DNA from: Scortum barcoo
Taxonomy: Eukaryota > Chordata > Actinopteri > Centrarchiformes > Terapontidae
Reading direction: 5' to 3'
Assembly (NCBI GenBank): GCA_023238725.1
Contig: CM041540.1
Location: forward strand, 1,494,001 to 1,558,000
Length of the DNA stretch: 64,000 nt
Part shown: positions 10,645-23,400 of the stretch, piece by piece
How the letters are laid out: every line of letters starts with the position of its first letter
How positions within the stretch are numbered: position 1 is the stretch's first letter
Program-made: the position numbers and the translations under genes
The notes under the pieces: generated by a model
Seen by the model: only the letters and a program-made list of their open reading frames with translations
The model's database searches: none
What the model was told of the DNA's origin: nothing

Positions 10645-13600
10645 ATGGTGAGTTTTCCTCTTTTATTTCAGCTTTTTTGCTCAGATTCAAACAGACAGAC
10701 TGCGTCGGCACGCAGCCAGACTCTCAGAGACTCTGTTAAACTCTCCACAGGCAGCTTGTGTTATTCGTAAAGCGGCCGTTTAGCTCTCTGTTAGCCGAGC
10801 ACATGGATGCTAACGGCTAAGCTAACCGGGTGTCAGTTCGGCTTTGTGTCTGTCAGCGAATACAGACTTTAAATAAAAAAATATTTAAAAATAACCTGCA
10901 TAACGTGTGAGTGAAACAAAAGGTGGCCTGTGTTTCTAATGAAATGTAATTATTGTCGTCAGTTATTTGAATGTGTTTTTGATGTTTTACTGCATTTTTT
11001 TGGCTAAAAAGCTTCTAGCGGTTTCCAGGATGAAAGGGGCGGGGCTTTGCTGCTGCTGCGTTCAGGGACACACACACTTAAAAGCTGCGTCCACGCCTAA
11101 ATTTTGTTTCAGCTGCATGTTGTACAATAACGATTATTTTAATTACTGGTGACTCATTTATGATTTTTTTTTTACTTAACGTACTGTTTTGTCTATACGG
11201 GTTTAAAAAACGATCAGTTCAAACATACAATGGTACAAAGGTACCAGATTAGCAAAACTAATCCAGTCAAAAACAACAGCTCTGCAGTGATGCTGACTAT
11301 CATGATGATTATGATTTATTTTATTTATTTATTTAGCGTTTATTTTAGCATTTTTAGGTCTGCAACAACACCAAAAGACAAAATAATACACACACTGAAA
11401 CCCAGTTATGCACATCTCTGTTTTAACTACTGATAATTAATTATAGATGTTGTTTAATCAATGTGTTATTAGTCTATATAATGTCAGAAAATGATGAGAA
11501 ATATCAAACAATCACCTGGATATCAGGTCCACCTAACTGGAACTAATGCAGTCAATTTCTTGGATTAGATTTTTGCTGGAAAAATAAATAACTGTTTAAT
11601 TTATTTTTCCATCGAAAGAATTGCTGAGTTTTTTGTTGATCAAGTAATTGATTAATCTCTCTGCAGGCGTCCTTATCGATGGCCCCGGTCAACATCTTCA
11701 AACATGGAGCTGATGAAGAGAAAGCTGAAACTGCACGACTGGTCAGTTTTTCCTGAACTATTCAAGGACGATAAACTCTCTTTATAAACTTTATTTAACT
11801 GTTTGATTTTCTCTGTAGTCGTCTTTTATAGGTGCCATCGCTATCGGAGATCTGGTGAAGAGCACTCTGGGTCCAAAAGGGATGGTAGGTCACGTTAACC
11901 AGAGAGTTGATAAGTAACAGTAAACTAATTTAGTTGTTTTATGAAAATGTAAAGAAACAAAATGTACTGTAAAACAAAGTAAAAACTGCCACAAAGTTGT
12001 GATTCTTTTTTGTTAAAGAGTAAAATAAAGGTTTTTAAATTGAGTCTGTTTGAGGTTGGTTTGCTCAACTTTATCTTATAAATTCTTCGTTGTCTCTTCA
12101 GGATAAGATCTTGCTGGGTGGAGGTAAAGGCGGTACAGTGACAGTGACCAACGACGGAGCGACGATCCTGAAGGCCATCGGAGTCGACAACCCTGCTGCC
12201 AAAGTTCTGGTTGGTGAGTGACAAACGTCAAACTGTCTGCAGAGAAATGATGAACGTTGTCCAATTGCCCAAACAATAAGGGTGGAGGAAATAATGGATT
12301 GTACGATGCATTGTGATGCTTTGGTGAATGATTCTTCATCGATGCAGTAAAATCTATAATCGACTATCAGATCAGTTTCCTACAGACTGTCATTTTTTAA
12401 AAGCAGATGTTTGGACACACTTGTTTGTACTGATGGAGAAAAGTAAACCATGGCTAGATAACCTGAAACTGAGATGTATTGAGGATAATTTAATAATCAT
12501 ATCTTGAGGTGACTGATGATTCACATCTCTGCAAACAACCAGCAGAAAATAACTTTTCTCTGCTTAAAGTTGCAGTGAAGCTTCATCTAAGTTTTCTGTC
12601 AGCATAATAATCAAAGAAAAATAATGTTTAACTCATTTACAAACACAGGTTAAACAGTGAAGTTGAATTAAATGCTCTCTGTCTGGTGTCTTGGAGGAGT
12701 CAGAATGGAATAAAGTTATGACCTGAATTTAAATTTGAAGAGTAATTTTTAATTTACTGTTTGTTTCCAGACATGTCGAAGGTTCAGGACGATGAAGTCG
12801 GAGACGGGACAACGTCCGTCACCGTGCTCGCTGCAGAGCTGCTGCGGGTAAAATACTGTTTGGCTCATTTAAAAATTAACGGTAGAGCTTTTTAAAGAGT
12901 CGCCCGACACTTCCTGCTGCTCTTTAACCGTCTTTAACTGTTTCTGCCGCAGGAGGCCGAGCTCCTGATCGCCAAGAAGATTCACCCACAGACCATCATC
13001 TCTGGCTGGAGGAAGGCGACTCAGGTGGCCCGAGACGCTCTGAGGGAGGCGGCCGTGGATCACAGGTGACACTTAGCAAGCAGAAATTTTCCCAGATATG
13101 ATTTAAATTTATTTATCAGCTCAGGACTCACAGAACACCTGAAAACTGATTGATGTTCATTTGTTAACCTGTAACTCTCCTGTCTCCATAGCAACGACTC
13201 AGCTCGTTTCCAGGAGGACCTGCTGAACATCGCCCGGACGACGCTCTCCTCCAAACTGCTGACTCACCACAAAGATCACTTCTCCCACCTCGCTGTGGAC
13301 GCCGTCATGAGGCTGAAGGGCTCTGGGAACCTGGAGGCCATCCACATCATCAAGAAGCTGGGAGGCAGCCTCACCGACTCCTACCTGGACGAAGGTGAGT
13401 GATGTCACAACAACCAGGCTCATCTCTGTACTCTGATAGGCTGCTTAAACGCATGATTCTGCTTCGTCCAGGCTTCCTGTTGGACAAGAAGATTGGAGTG
13501 AACCAACCAAAAAGGCTGGAGAACGTCAACATCCTGATCGCCAACACCGGCATGGACACCGACAAGATCAAGGTAAACACACACACACACACAGATGTCA

Positions 13601-16600
13601 GAGAATATTTCTTAATAATTGGAGATGTTCCAGAGACTTCAAGCTAATCCAGAACTTAACTTTATCTTTTAATTAAAGTTCAATCAAGTGCGAATTCTGT
13701 GTGTGTGTGTGTGTCTCAGATCTTTGGCTCCAGGGTTCGCGTCGACTTTCGACAGCGAAGGTCGCAGAGATCGAACTCGCAGAGAAAGAGAAAATGAAGG
13801 AGAAGGTCGACCGAATCCTGAAACATGGAATCAACTGCTTCATCAACAGGTACACACACACACTTAGATTTGTATGTGAGTATGTGAGTAACTTTAATTC
13901 TGTAATATGATGTAATCTAACTTTTCTCTCTTATCGTTCTCTCTTCAGACAGCTGATCTACAATTATCCAGAGCAGCTGTTTGCTCAGGCCGGTGTGATG
14001 GCCATTGAGCATGCCGACTTCGCCGGTGTCGAGCGCCTCGCTCTGGTCACCGCAATACAATGAACACACACACACACATACACGCTTTCCGATGAAAATA
14101 ATAGTTAGTTGTTTACTTTCTCTACAGTTGAGTTTGCAGTTTAAAGTAACTCTGATTGATTTTGTGTGATCAGGAGGAGAGATCACCTCCACCTTTGACC
14201 ACCCTGAGATGGTCAAACTCGGCCACTGCAAACTGATCGAGGAGGTGATGATCGGAGAGGACACACTCATCCACTTCTCTGGAGTCGCCATGGGTACAGA
14301 CACACACTCACACACTCACACACTATGTATTTGATTAAATTTATATTTTAACTCATATCTGACTTTCTGACAGCACTTTATATAAAAACGTTTATTCTTA
14401 GTGAGTCAGTCAATGTGACCTTTGACCTCTGACCCCCCCTCAGGTGAGGCCTGCACCGTCGTCCTGCGTGGAGCGACTCAGCAGATCCTGGACGAGGCCG
14501 AGCGCTCGCTGCACGACGCTCTGTGTGTGTTAGCTCAGACTGTGAAGGAACCACGCACTGTCTATGGAGGAGGTACACACACCTACACACCTGTAAGAAG
14601 TGTGGAAAGTGTCGTGTAAAACTTTTGTGGGACATCAACATGAGAAAAACATTTTATTGTCGCTTTCAAATCTCACCATGTCAGATTACAGAATCATAAA
14701 TTCTCCGTGTGTCTGACACTGTGTTGTGCTGAAAAGCTGAAAAACAAAAAATACTCAAAAGATCAAACATGCTCGTCTTTTATCTCAGGCGTCTATTTGA
14801 ATCCACCGATTCTCTACACAAAATAAAACCATCGATCATCGTGGAAAACAACAAAGCTCTAACATCTAAATGTTAGTGAGTGTTCTTTAATCTGACAGAT
14901 GTAAAGCTAAAAACATTTCAAAGGAATCTCATTGAGTAAGATGAGTCGGGGCAGCATCATCATTTTAAGGTGATTTAAAGGTGACATAGTTTACACGTAC
15001 ACACTACAATGTCACTACGCTGCTCTCTCGTCCACAGTTCATATTAATCCCATTTAATCTTCATCTGCTGGTGACTCCTCATCCTCAGTGTCACTTTCCA
15101 CACTTCATACACGTCTGACAACACGATGTCACTGTTTCCTGTTCGTACCTGCCCTCGCTCTTCCTGTTTTGACTCCGCCTCTCCGTCAGGCTGCTCTGAG
15201 ATGCTGATGGCCAAGGTGGTGAGTGACCTGGCCAATAGGACGCCAGGAAAGGAGGCCGTCGCCATGGAGTCGTTCGCCAAAGCTCTGAGGATGGTACGAA
15301 CTGTCTGTTTTCATTGAGAGGATCAAACTGCTGACTGTCGATTGATTTCTTCTTTTCCAGACGACCAAAGACAGCTCAGTGGTTTCGTTTGTTTTTGTGG
15401 TCGTTTTAAGAGGATTGATCTGATTACTGGAAAATGAGTCTCATCTCTGGGATTATAATAATAATAATGACACAGATTTAAAGAGCTTGTTTTGTGTGAC
15501 AGCACTCATGTGGACGAATATAAACTGTACAAACTTCAGTCTCAAATGTCTCTGTTTTCTCCTCCAGCTGCCGACCATCATCGCCGACAACGCCGGCTAC
15601 GACAGCGCCGACCTGGTGGCTCAGCTGAGAGCTGCACACCAGGAGAACAAGACCACCTTCGGACTGAGTGAGTGAGCACTGATATTTAAACATCCGTCAC
15701 CTGAAAGTTCATTCAGAAAGACGTCCAACTAATCCAACCGGCTCATGTTTTCTTTAGACTCTCCACGCGGCTCGAGTTTATATTCAAGTTCTGTAAAGAG
15801 AGTCCAAATGTGTTAAATTTCTTTTCCTGAAGCATGGAGGGAAAAAGAAAAGTGTTTCCCTGGAGTCTCAGCTGGTTTTAGACGAACATCGATGTGTTTT
15901 TGTTCCCTGCAGACATGTCTGAAGGCACGGTGGGTAACATGGTGGAGTTGGGGATCACAGAGTCCTTCCAGGTGAAGCGCCAGGTGCTGCTGAGCGCCTC
16001 CGAAGCTGCTGAGATGATCCTGAGAGTCGACAACATCATCAAAGCTGCTCCCAGGTCCGTCCATCACACTCTTTAATATCTCTGAAAACAAAAACAAAAA
16101 ATGTTAAACTTTCATACAATCTAGACTCGTTTTACTCCACAAGTAAAAAATGTCCTGAAATTTAAGATGTTTTCATCGCAGATCTCCTTCTTCTTCTCCT
16201 AAAACACTTCTTAAGATAACTTTGTTTTTGAGTTTGTCGTATGCAGTGATCTGCTAATGCTGGTGGTGCGTTCACTTGTCAGTCAGCTGCTTGATGAACA
16301 CAAAAACATTTCTGTGTCGTGAAATCAACAATTATTTGCGTTAAATGGTGGACAAATACTATTTTAACTGACTTCAAAAGTCAGATGACAGTGACTCAGT
16401 TTAACTGTATGACTGAAGGGATGTGTTTATCTCTACCAGAAAATACTTTGACTCATAAATACTGACTTTATCATGGGTCAGGAAAACAGAGTTTTAATTG
16501 CAGGGTTCATGCTGGATAATGCTTGAATTCTTGTGGTGTGTTCAAGGTCGGTAAAGTGCTTGGAGTTAATTTTTATAGACAAGGACATAATACACGGAGA

Positions 16601-16892
16601 GAGCCTGATTCATTCTAGTACAATGTAACCCTGGAAAAGCTTGAAACAAACCTCGAAAATACTTAAAGTGCTTGAATTTGACTTCAGAGAAGAAGTTTTA
16701 TCACTAAAACTGACAGGTGAGAAAACCAGCTGTATGCTAAGGTAACAACTAAAAAGTAAAAAAAAAAAAAAACCTTATTTACCATCATCCAAAGAAACTG
16801 CATCTTATTGAAGCATTTTGATGTTTGTTTATTGTTTATTTATTGTTTTTGTTTTTTGCAGGAAGAGAGTTCCCGACCATCACCCCTGCTAG
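10645..16892 (+). CDS. cct2: T-complex protein 1 subunit beta (CCT2/TRiC beta), 2-bp frame break in exon 9
   Basis: Cytosolic ATP-dependent group II chaperonin subunit, one of eight in the TRiC ring that folds actin, tubulin and other clients. Exons: 10645-10647 (Met only), 11667-11741, 11819-11884, 12102-12213, 12771-12847, 12953-13065, 13192-13394, 13472-13572, 13720-13849, 13949-14052, 14174-14293, 14444-14572, 15190-15293, 15568-15667, 15913-16054, 16862-16892. Recognition is by near-identity to vertebrate CCT2: ASLSMAPVNIFKHGADEEKA at the start; LGPKGMDKI, NDGATIL and GDGTTSV, the nucleotide-binding motifs; and the C-terminus PRKRVPDHHPC. Exon 9 carries two surplus bases at the TTT of 13747-13749. 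Exon lengths sum to 1610; less two this gives 535 codons plus stop, the human length. Exon 10 lacks a GT donor. AATAAA lies at 17108-17113. Identity is certain; intactness is doubtful as read. Confidence 0.97.
16495..16690. repeat. Dispersed fish repeat in the last cct2 intron
   Basis: This segment includes TTCATGCTGGATAATGC, GTCGGTAAAGTGCTTGGA and CTTAAAGTGCTTGAATTTGA. The repeated (A)AAGTGCTTG(A) phrase is typical of an interspersed repeat seen in many fish genomes. Recognised from memory only. Confidence 0.45.
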
Positions 16893-17107
16893 AGGAAGAG
16901 GAGGATGAAGATCACTTTTGTTATTTATCACCTCTGTGTAGTTCAAATTAAAGAAACGCTCCTCCGTCTTTTTCTCTGTTAAACTGTGGAAGCACTGCGC
17001 TCGCCAGCTAACCGTCGGACAGACCAAAGCTAATCACGTGTAGCTAACGTCACCTGTCGACACTGCTTACAACGAAAGTTTGGACGTTGTTTGTTTTTGT
17101 TTACTGA

Positions 17108-17113
17108 AATAAA
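17108..17113 (+). terminator. cct2: Polyadenylation signal AATAAA for cct2
   Basis: AATAAA about 215 bases after the cct2 stop, followed by a GT-rich stretch (TTTGTTTGTC) as expected downstream of a cleavage site. Confidence 0.65.
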
Positions 17114-17848
17114 AAGAACCAATCCTCATCAGTAGATTTGTTTGTCTTTATTGGTGTTTTCTAACTGGGATAACACATTTATTACACGTCGGTTCACATT
17201 CTCCGATATCTTTTGCCTTTATTTTCTTTCATGCAACTTTTATGTGGAACAGCTCAAAATCACCAGTTGGTACTGAAGTCAGGTGTCTTTATGTTCACTG
17301 GCACGAAGTCATAACTAAGGTCTGATTTAAAGCCGTCGCTCTGACGTTTGTAGAGACAGTTCAGTCTGGACCAAAGTGAACTGACACTGATGATGAAGCA
17401 CTTTTTCATCAAGCATTTGCGTTATTTTGTCCACCCCTGTATGTTCGTTTGTTGTTGGCCTCATCAGGTCAAAGTGACCAAGACCTCCGAGCGTCAACAA
17501 GTTACTCAACAGGACACGACCGACCCCACACAGCTGCAGCTCTCAGAGGAAAAATAAACTAAACTGCATTTAGTTTGCTTAAAGAAAGTAAAAGGTTTGC
17601 ATCCAAATCTTAAATAAGTAAAAGTAGTAAGTATTTTCACAGTAAAAGTCCTCCTGTATCAGTGAAGTGTAGCGTGGCTGTCCTGTGAGAACCACGTATC
17701 TGTAAAAAGTCAGAAAAACAGCCTGTTTTCAGCTTTGTGACGATGCAGCTGATCCAAGGAGGCTTTAAATAGTTTATTTATCTGAAGAAGGAGGAGAATT
17801 TTCTCAACACATAAAGGAAGAAGACTTCATCCTTCAGTTTATCACAAA

Positions 17849-18340
17849 CACTCAACATCAACACATCTGGAGATACCAGGTTTTCACTGGACAGGAAGGA
17901 TGAACAACTGTCATCTGGAAAGAAACTAAAGCTGTCAGACAAACGGAGAGCAGGAAAAATACTATATTTACCTCTGATGGAGTAAAAATACTATATTTAC
18001 CTCTGATGGAGTAAAAATACTATATTTACCTCTGATGGAGTAAAAATACTATATTTACCTCTGATGGAGTAAAAATACTATATTTACCTCTGATGGAGTA
18101 AAATACTGGCTACTATTTACCTCTGATAAAAATACTATATGGATGGAGTAAAATACTATATTTACCTCTGATGGAGTAAAAATACTATATTTACCTCTGA
18201 TGGAGTAAAAATACTATATTTACCTCTGATGGAGTAAAAATACTATATTTACCTCTGATGGAGTAAAAATACTATATTTAATTCTGGAGTAAAAATACTA
18301 TGGAGATAAAATACTATCTTTACTCGGATGGAGGAGACTG
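17849..18340 (+). repeat. 29-bp minisatellite with its parent repeat unit, upstream of nots
   Basis: From about 17950 to 18335 a 29-bp unit (TGGAGTAAAAATACTATATT plus TACCTCTGA) recurs about 13 times. Copies are near-identical in the middle and broken at about 18100-18145 and 18280-18330. The 100 bases before the array (CATCTGGAGATACCAGG through GTCAGACAAACGGAGAGCAG) recur almost unchanged in reverse at 56340-56465, followed there by only two units. The array therefore looks like a local expansion of a two-unit interspersed repeat. Confidence 0.93.
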
Positions 18341-18496
18341 GAGGCTGTAGTACTTCGAATTTGTACTTAAATGTAGTCGTAAAAAAGTAAGTGTACTTGG
18401 TTGGACTCTGGTTTCAGTGTCTTTGCTGTCTCAGTGAGTTTTTTGTTTGGATTTCCTCCCAGAGACTCAGATCCAATCAGACCATCAGTGAATCCT

Positions 18497-18505
18497 GATA
18501 AAAAC
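18497..18505 (+). promoter_or_regulatory. nots: Possible TATA element of nots
   Basis: GATAAAAAC lies about 50 bases upstream of the nots ATG, just after the minisatellite. It fits a TATA-like core promoter for a tissue-restricted gene, but the spacing leaves only a short 5' UTR. Weak evidence. Confidence 0.35.
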
Positions 18506-18549
18506 TCTTCATTTTCTGCCAACCAGCAGTCTGACAGACAAACTCAGAC

Positions 18550-20372
18550 ATGTTGAGGTCAGTGTTGGTGCTGCTGTTGATCTGGACGTGGACGAGCTTG
18601 GCGCTGGTCCGGTAAGAAAAAAGCTCCACTAATTATCAACACACAGATAATGAACTCTTACATTTATATTGAGTTTGGTTGGTCAGAGCCCCCAAAACAT
18701 GACGGTTTTGTGCCATATTTTATGGAAGAGTTATCTTTGTATTCACAAGGTTTTAATATTTAACTAATAATATTAATTTACTTTTATTGTCAGTTTAGAT
18801 TAAAAATCCAAAGTTTGAATCAGCAGAAGTTTTGTCTCTTTTCTGTAATTGTTTTCTTTAAAAGAACAGTTTGACAGTTTGGAAAATACTCTTTATAGCT
18901 GATAATTAGATGAGAGGATCAATACCACTCTCATGTCTGTGCAGTAAATATGAATCTCCAGAAAGCACTTAGACACTGAGGACAAGTTAAGATAAATCTT
19001 TATTGATCCCCACCAGGAAAATTTGGTCGTTGCAGCACAATGACAGATAAGTACAGAAGTAAAAGAATAAATAACTGGTATATAAAAACTAGAATTAAAA
19101 TAACACAGACTGGAAACTGTAAAACTTTGAGTTTTACAGTCACTGGTTAGTGGAGCGAGGCTAGCTGTTTCCTTCTGTTTCCAGTCTTTATGCTAAGCTA
19201 AGCTAACTGGTATAAAACTTCTTATCTAACTCTTGACAAGAAAGCAAATAACCAGAATTTTCCTGCAAAATGTTGAAGCTTTACAAAAACTGTGAACCAT
19301 CAGTGAGACATCAAAGTTTTAAGTTAAGATGCTGAATGTGACGTCTGCAGAGTCCCTCTCAGGCGGGTGCGTTCAGTTCGTTCCCGCCTGCGAGGCAGCG
19401 GCCTGCTGCAGCAGTTCCTGAAGGATCACCATCCCATCATGTTTAATCGACGCTACGCTCAGTGCTACCCGCCCAGCACGCCGTCACTGCGGCTCGGACG
19501 CTCCAGCGAGAAGATCTATAACTATATGGATGTAAGAACAACATGGACTCAACATTTACAGACAAAAGATGCTACTGATGTGCTCCTGAGCAAGGCAGCA
19601 AACCACCATCTGCTCATGATGCCACAGTCCATCCGCCTCGATTAAAGTTAAAATAAAGTTAAATTATGTGTGCAGATTGGAGTTTTGAGCTTGTTGCAGC
19701 GCTTTAAAAAGTCCTCTGGGGGTCAGTGTTGTCAGTTTCTTAGGACAGATTTGTGATGATGCCAGGACTTTAAAATTGTCACTTTTTTTAAATATGTCAC
19801 CATTTTCCAGTGATTTCTTCCTATAAAGTTAGGTCACTTTTAAAGAAACACACTGCAGATAAATCCGTCATAAAATATTTATTCACATTTCTCTTATGTT
19901 CTTTTAATACACTGTATATTCTTTAGAATATGTGGTGACATTTTTAGCGAATTAAAAACCTTTTATCCCCACGCAGAGTGACTTTAGACGCAAGTTTAAA
20001 ATGAGGCATTAAACAAACATTTAAGTTTTCATCACCACCATGTTTGTTGTATTTACTCTCACTGTGACTTACATTCAGTGTCTGTTGTGTGTTTGTTGTG
20101 TGACTGTTGTGTGTTTGTTGTGTGTTTCAGGCTCAGTATTATGGTGAAATCAGTTTGGGGAATCCGGAGCAAAACTTCTCTGTGATTTTTGACACTGGCT
20201 CATCCGATCTTTGGGTGCCGTCATCATATACTGCGTCAGCGATGAATCCTGTGGTACCTCAACACACACACACACACACCCAAGAGTTCATGTTAGTCTT
20301 TAATAAGGGTTTGTGGGTCAGGACAGCATGACAGTGTGTTTAGTGTGTGATAAGAAGTTCAAGGTCTGTGTT

Positions 20373-20407
<35 letters not shown>

Positions 20408-23400
20408 TTGTACTACTATTGTTGTGGGGACATACATATCTTTACAGTTTTTTGTGGGGACTCACATGTCCCAATAATGTAAATCATTGTAGAGTTAAGG
20501 ATAAAGACTTGCTTTAGGTTTAGGTTAGGGAAAGTCTCCAGAAGATGGATGTAAGTCAATGTAACGTCCTCTGAAGTGATGGAAACACGACTACGTCTGC
20601 ATGTTCACAGCGATGCACAGGCGTTTCAAGGCGTTTGAGTCGACTTCGTTCCATCATGATGGTCGGATATTTGGGATTCACTACGGATCAGGACACCTGC
20701 TGGGAGTCATGGCCAGAGACACACTAAAGGTCCATTTACAAAATTACTATCAAACTCATGGTGGCTGAATATTTAAGACAAATATCAAATATCTGGACCC
20801 TCGTTCAGTTTAGGTCTGAGCTTAGTTGCTTCTGCATTGTTTGTTTTGATTCCTGTCTCATCACTATGGAAGTAAGAAAAAGGTATGCACAAGCAAAGGT
20901 ATGTAGTTGTTATTGACTCCTTAATTTCAGCATGAAGTAATATTAAATTTAAACATTTGACATTGCAGTGACATCTGATGCTCACTGTTTCAAATAACAA
21001 TAACAAAATCTCAGTTTATGAGCTGTAAAGGATTTGAAGATTTGTTTTGACTCCATGTAGCTGGAGATAATATCCTGTAAACAGTAGTCTTTTGTTTCAG
21101 GTTGGGGGTTTGACCACCATGAACCAGGAGTTTGGGGAGTCAGTCTACGAGCCAGGTAGCTCATTTGTAATGGCAAAGTTTGATGGTGTCCTGGGGATGG
21201 GTTACCCGTCCCTGGCAGAGATCCTCGGAAACCCAGTTTTCGACAACATGGTGGCGCAGAAGGCAGTGGAGGAGCCAGTATTCTCCTTCTACCTCAGCAG
21301 GTGCAACCTCACCCATTTAAGAGAACTTCAAATCTATTTTTTTAGTGCCATGATTGAAAAGTATTCTCAGGTATTCACACCGGGAGCTTCTAGTATAACC
21401 ACTTTAGGGGTCATTGCCTTGCTCAGGGGCAAATTTAAATGAGGAGAGGTCCTTGTTGCTCCTACATCCACCTTCATCATTTTGAACTTTCAAGTCACAC
21501 AGGAGTCCTTAAGTAAGTTCAACGATCCAGAGTTTTGTCTTATCATGGGGTTTAAATATAAACCCCATGATAAGATGAAAAAGATAAATAGATGAAAAAG
21601 GCCCATGGTTTCCAGAGATTTCCAAAGGGTTTCAGGTGATGCAGGAGGTCTCCTTGTATTTCAGGAGAATCCAAGGAGTTTAAGCAAGATCCAGATGGGT
21701 TACCAAGATTTACAGTATTTTTCGCTGTTTTAGGACTCCAGTGGTGCCTAGCTGGAGCATGTGGACAGCCAGTGCACAGAGGAACTGTGTTTTTGGAGAC
21801 ACTTCTCTGTTTTGACTTTTGAAGGTGTCTAAATGCTTTAGGGCAATCCAAATGTCTTAGACAGTCTAGAGGTTTCAGGGGGTTTTCAAACATTTAAAGA
21901 TACAGCTCAAGTGTTGCAGCAGAATTTCACAGTAGTCTAAGGATTTCTAAGGTTCCAGAGGGCTGTGAGGAGTTTTCAAGAAGGGTTCCTATGTTTTAGA
22001 AAGGTCTAGCAGATATCTTCAACCATGTGCCACAAAAGGCAGAGACAGAAAAATTCAGCTTGCCAACAGATGAGGTTTTCCTCACTATGTTAATTTGTTA
22101 AATCTTCTGTTAGGGCCAGAGGATTGACGGAAGTTTCCAAGAACATTTAAAATATTTTAGAAAGGTTTAGAGCAGATGTGGTAGTCTCTTGAGCCATGGA
22201 AGTAGAAAACTTGCAGCATTTTTGGTCCAGCAAAAGCAGAAATCAGAAGGTCTCTCAAGAGTTCAGAGGACTTTGAGAATTCAAAAGTCCCAGTGGTATG
22301 ATGAGAAAGTATTTGGGGGCCCTGACTGAACATAAGCAGAGTATAAATTGCAGTTGTGTTTTTGTCCTTGTAGGAGAACAGGTAACAGCAACCCAGAAGG
22401 TGAATTGTTGCTCGGAGGAACAGACGAGGCGTTGTACACCGGGCCAATCAACTGGCTCCCTGTGAGTGCTAAGGGATACTGGCAGATAAAGATGGACAGG
22501 TTTGCTGCATGTTTTTAATATTGTGATTCTGAATAATCCATAAATTCATCATAATAACCACAAGTTGAAGTCCTGACTCTGCACTAACAAGAGACATTTG
22601 TCTTGATTTTGGTGGCACCTTTGGCGAATAACAATAATGGCTCTTGACGGTATCTAAGATCACAGTTGTGTGTAAAACACTGCAATTCGTACATTGTGCT
22701 GGTGTGCTGTGCAGTACATGCAGCAACCACTAGATGGAAGCAGGATTATTAGGAAAGGAGCAATTTCTCCTTAAACAATGTAAAAGAGCTAATTGTACCC
22801 AATTGGAAGAATTTTTACCTATGCTCATGAGGAGATTTAGTCCTAATGAAAACAGAAAAAAATTGTCACAAAAAGATGCAAAAATATAATCTCTTTGTTT
22901 GTTTCAGTGTGGCAGTGCAGGGTATGAGTTCATTCTGCCCTAATGGTTGTCAAGTGATTGTTGACACTGGAACCTCTCTCATCGCCGGACCAACCAATGA
23001 TGTCCTCAGCCTTCAGCAGCTAATTGGAGCCATCCCCACAAACATAGGAGAGGTAAAAAAAATCTGATTGTAAGACCAAAATCTTATGTCTAAAAACACA
23101 TTGGACAGGGCAATATTTAATATTTAGAAAAATAGAACATAGCATATAAAATGAATAGTACTTTTAGCAGATTTGTCAATGTATCATTTATTTTGTGTTT
23201 CAGTTCCTGATCGACTGTGTCAGGTTGTCCAGTTTGCCTCATGTGACATTCGTCTTGGGAGGAAAAGAGTACACATTGACTGCCGAGCAATACGTCAGGA
23301 AGGTTGTCAATTTGTCCACAATTTATCTTCTTTAGTCTTTCCAAATGGCTGACAGACTTTTCTTATGTTTGTCTTATGTTTTGAGAGAAATTATAATTCA

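Noticed and set aside
17950..18335. CRISPR-like array (29-bp repeats)
   Set aside because: Units are directly adjacent with no spacers, and the genome is a vertebrate; it is a minisatellite.
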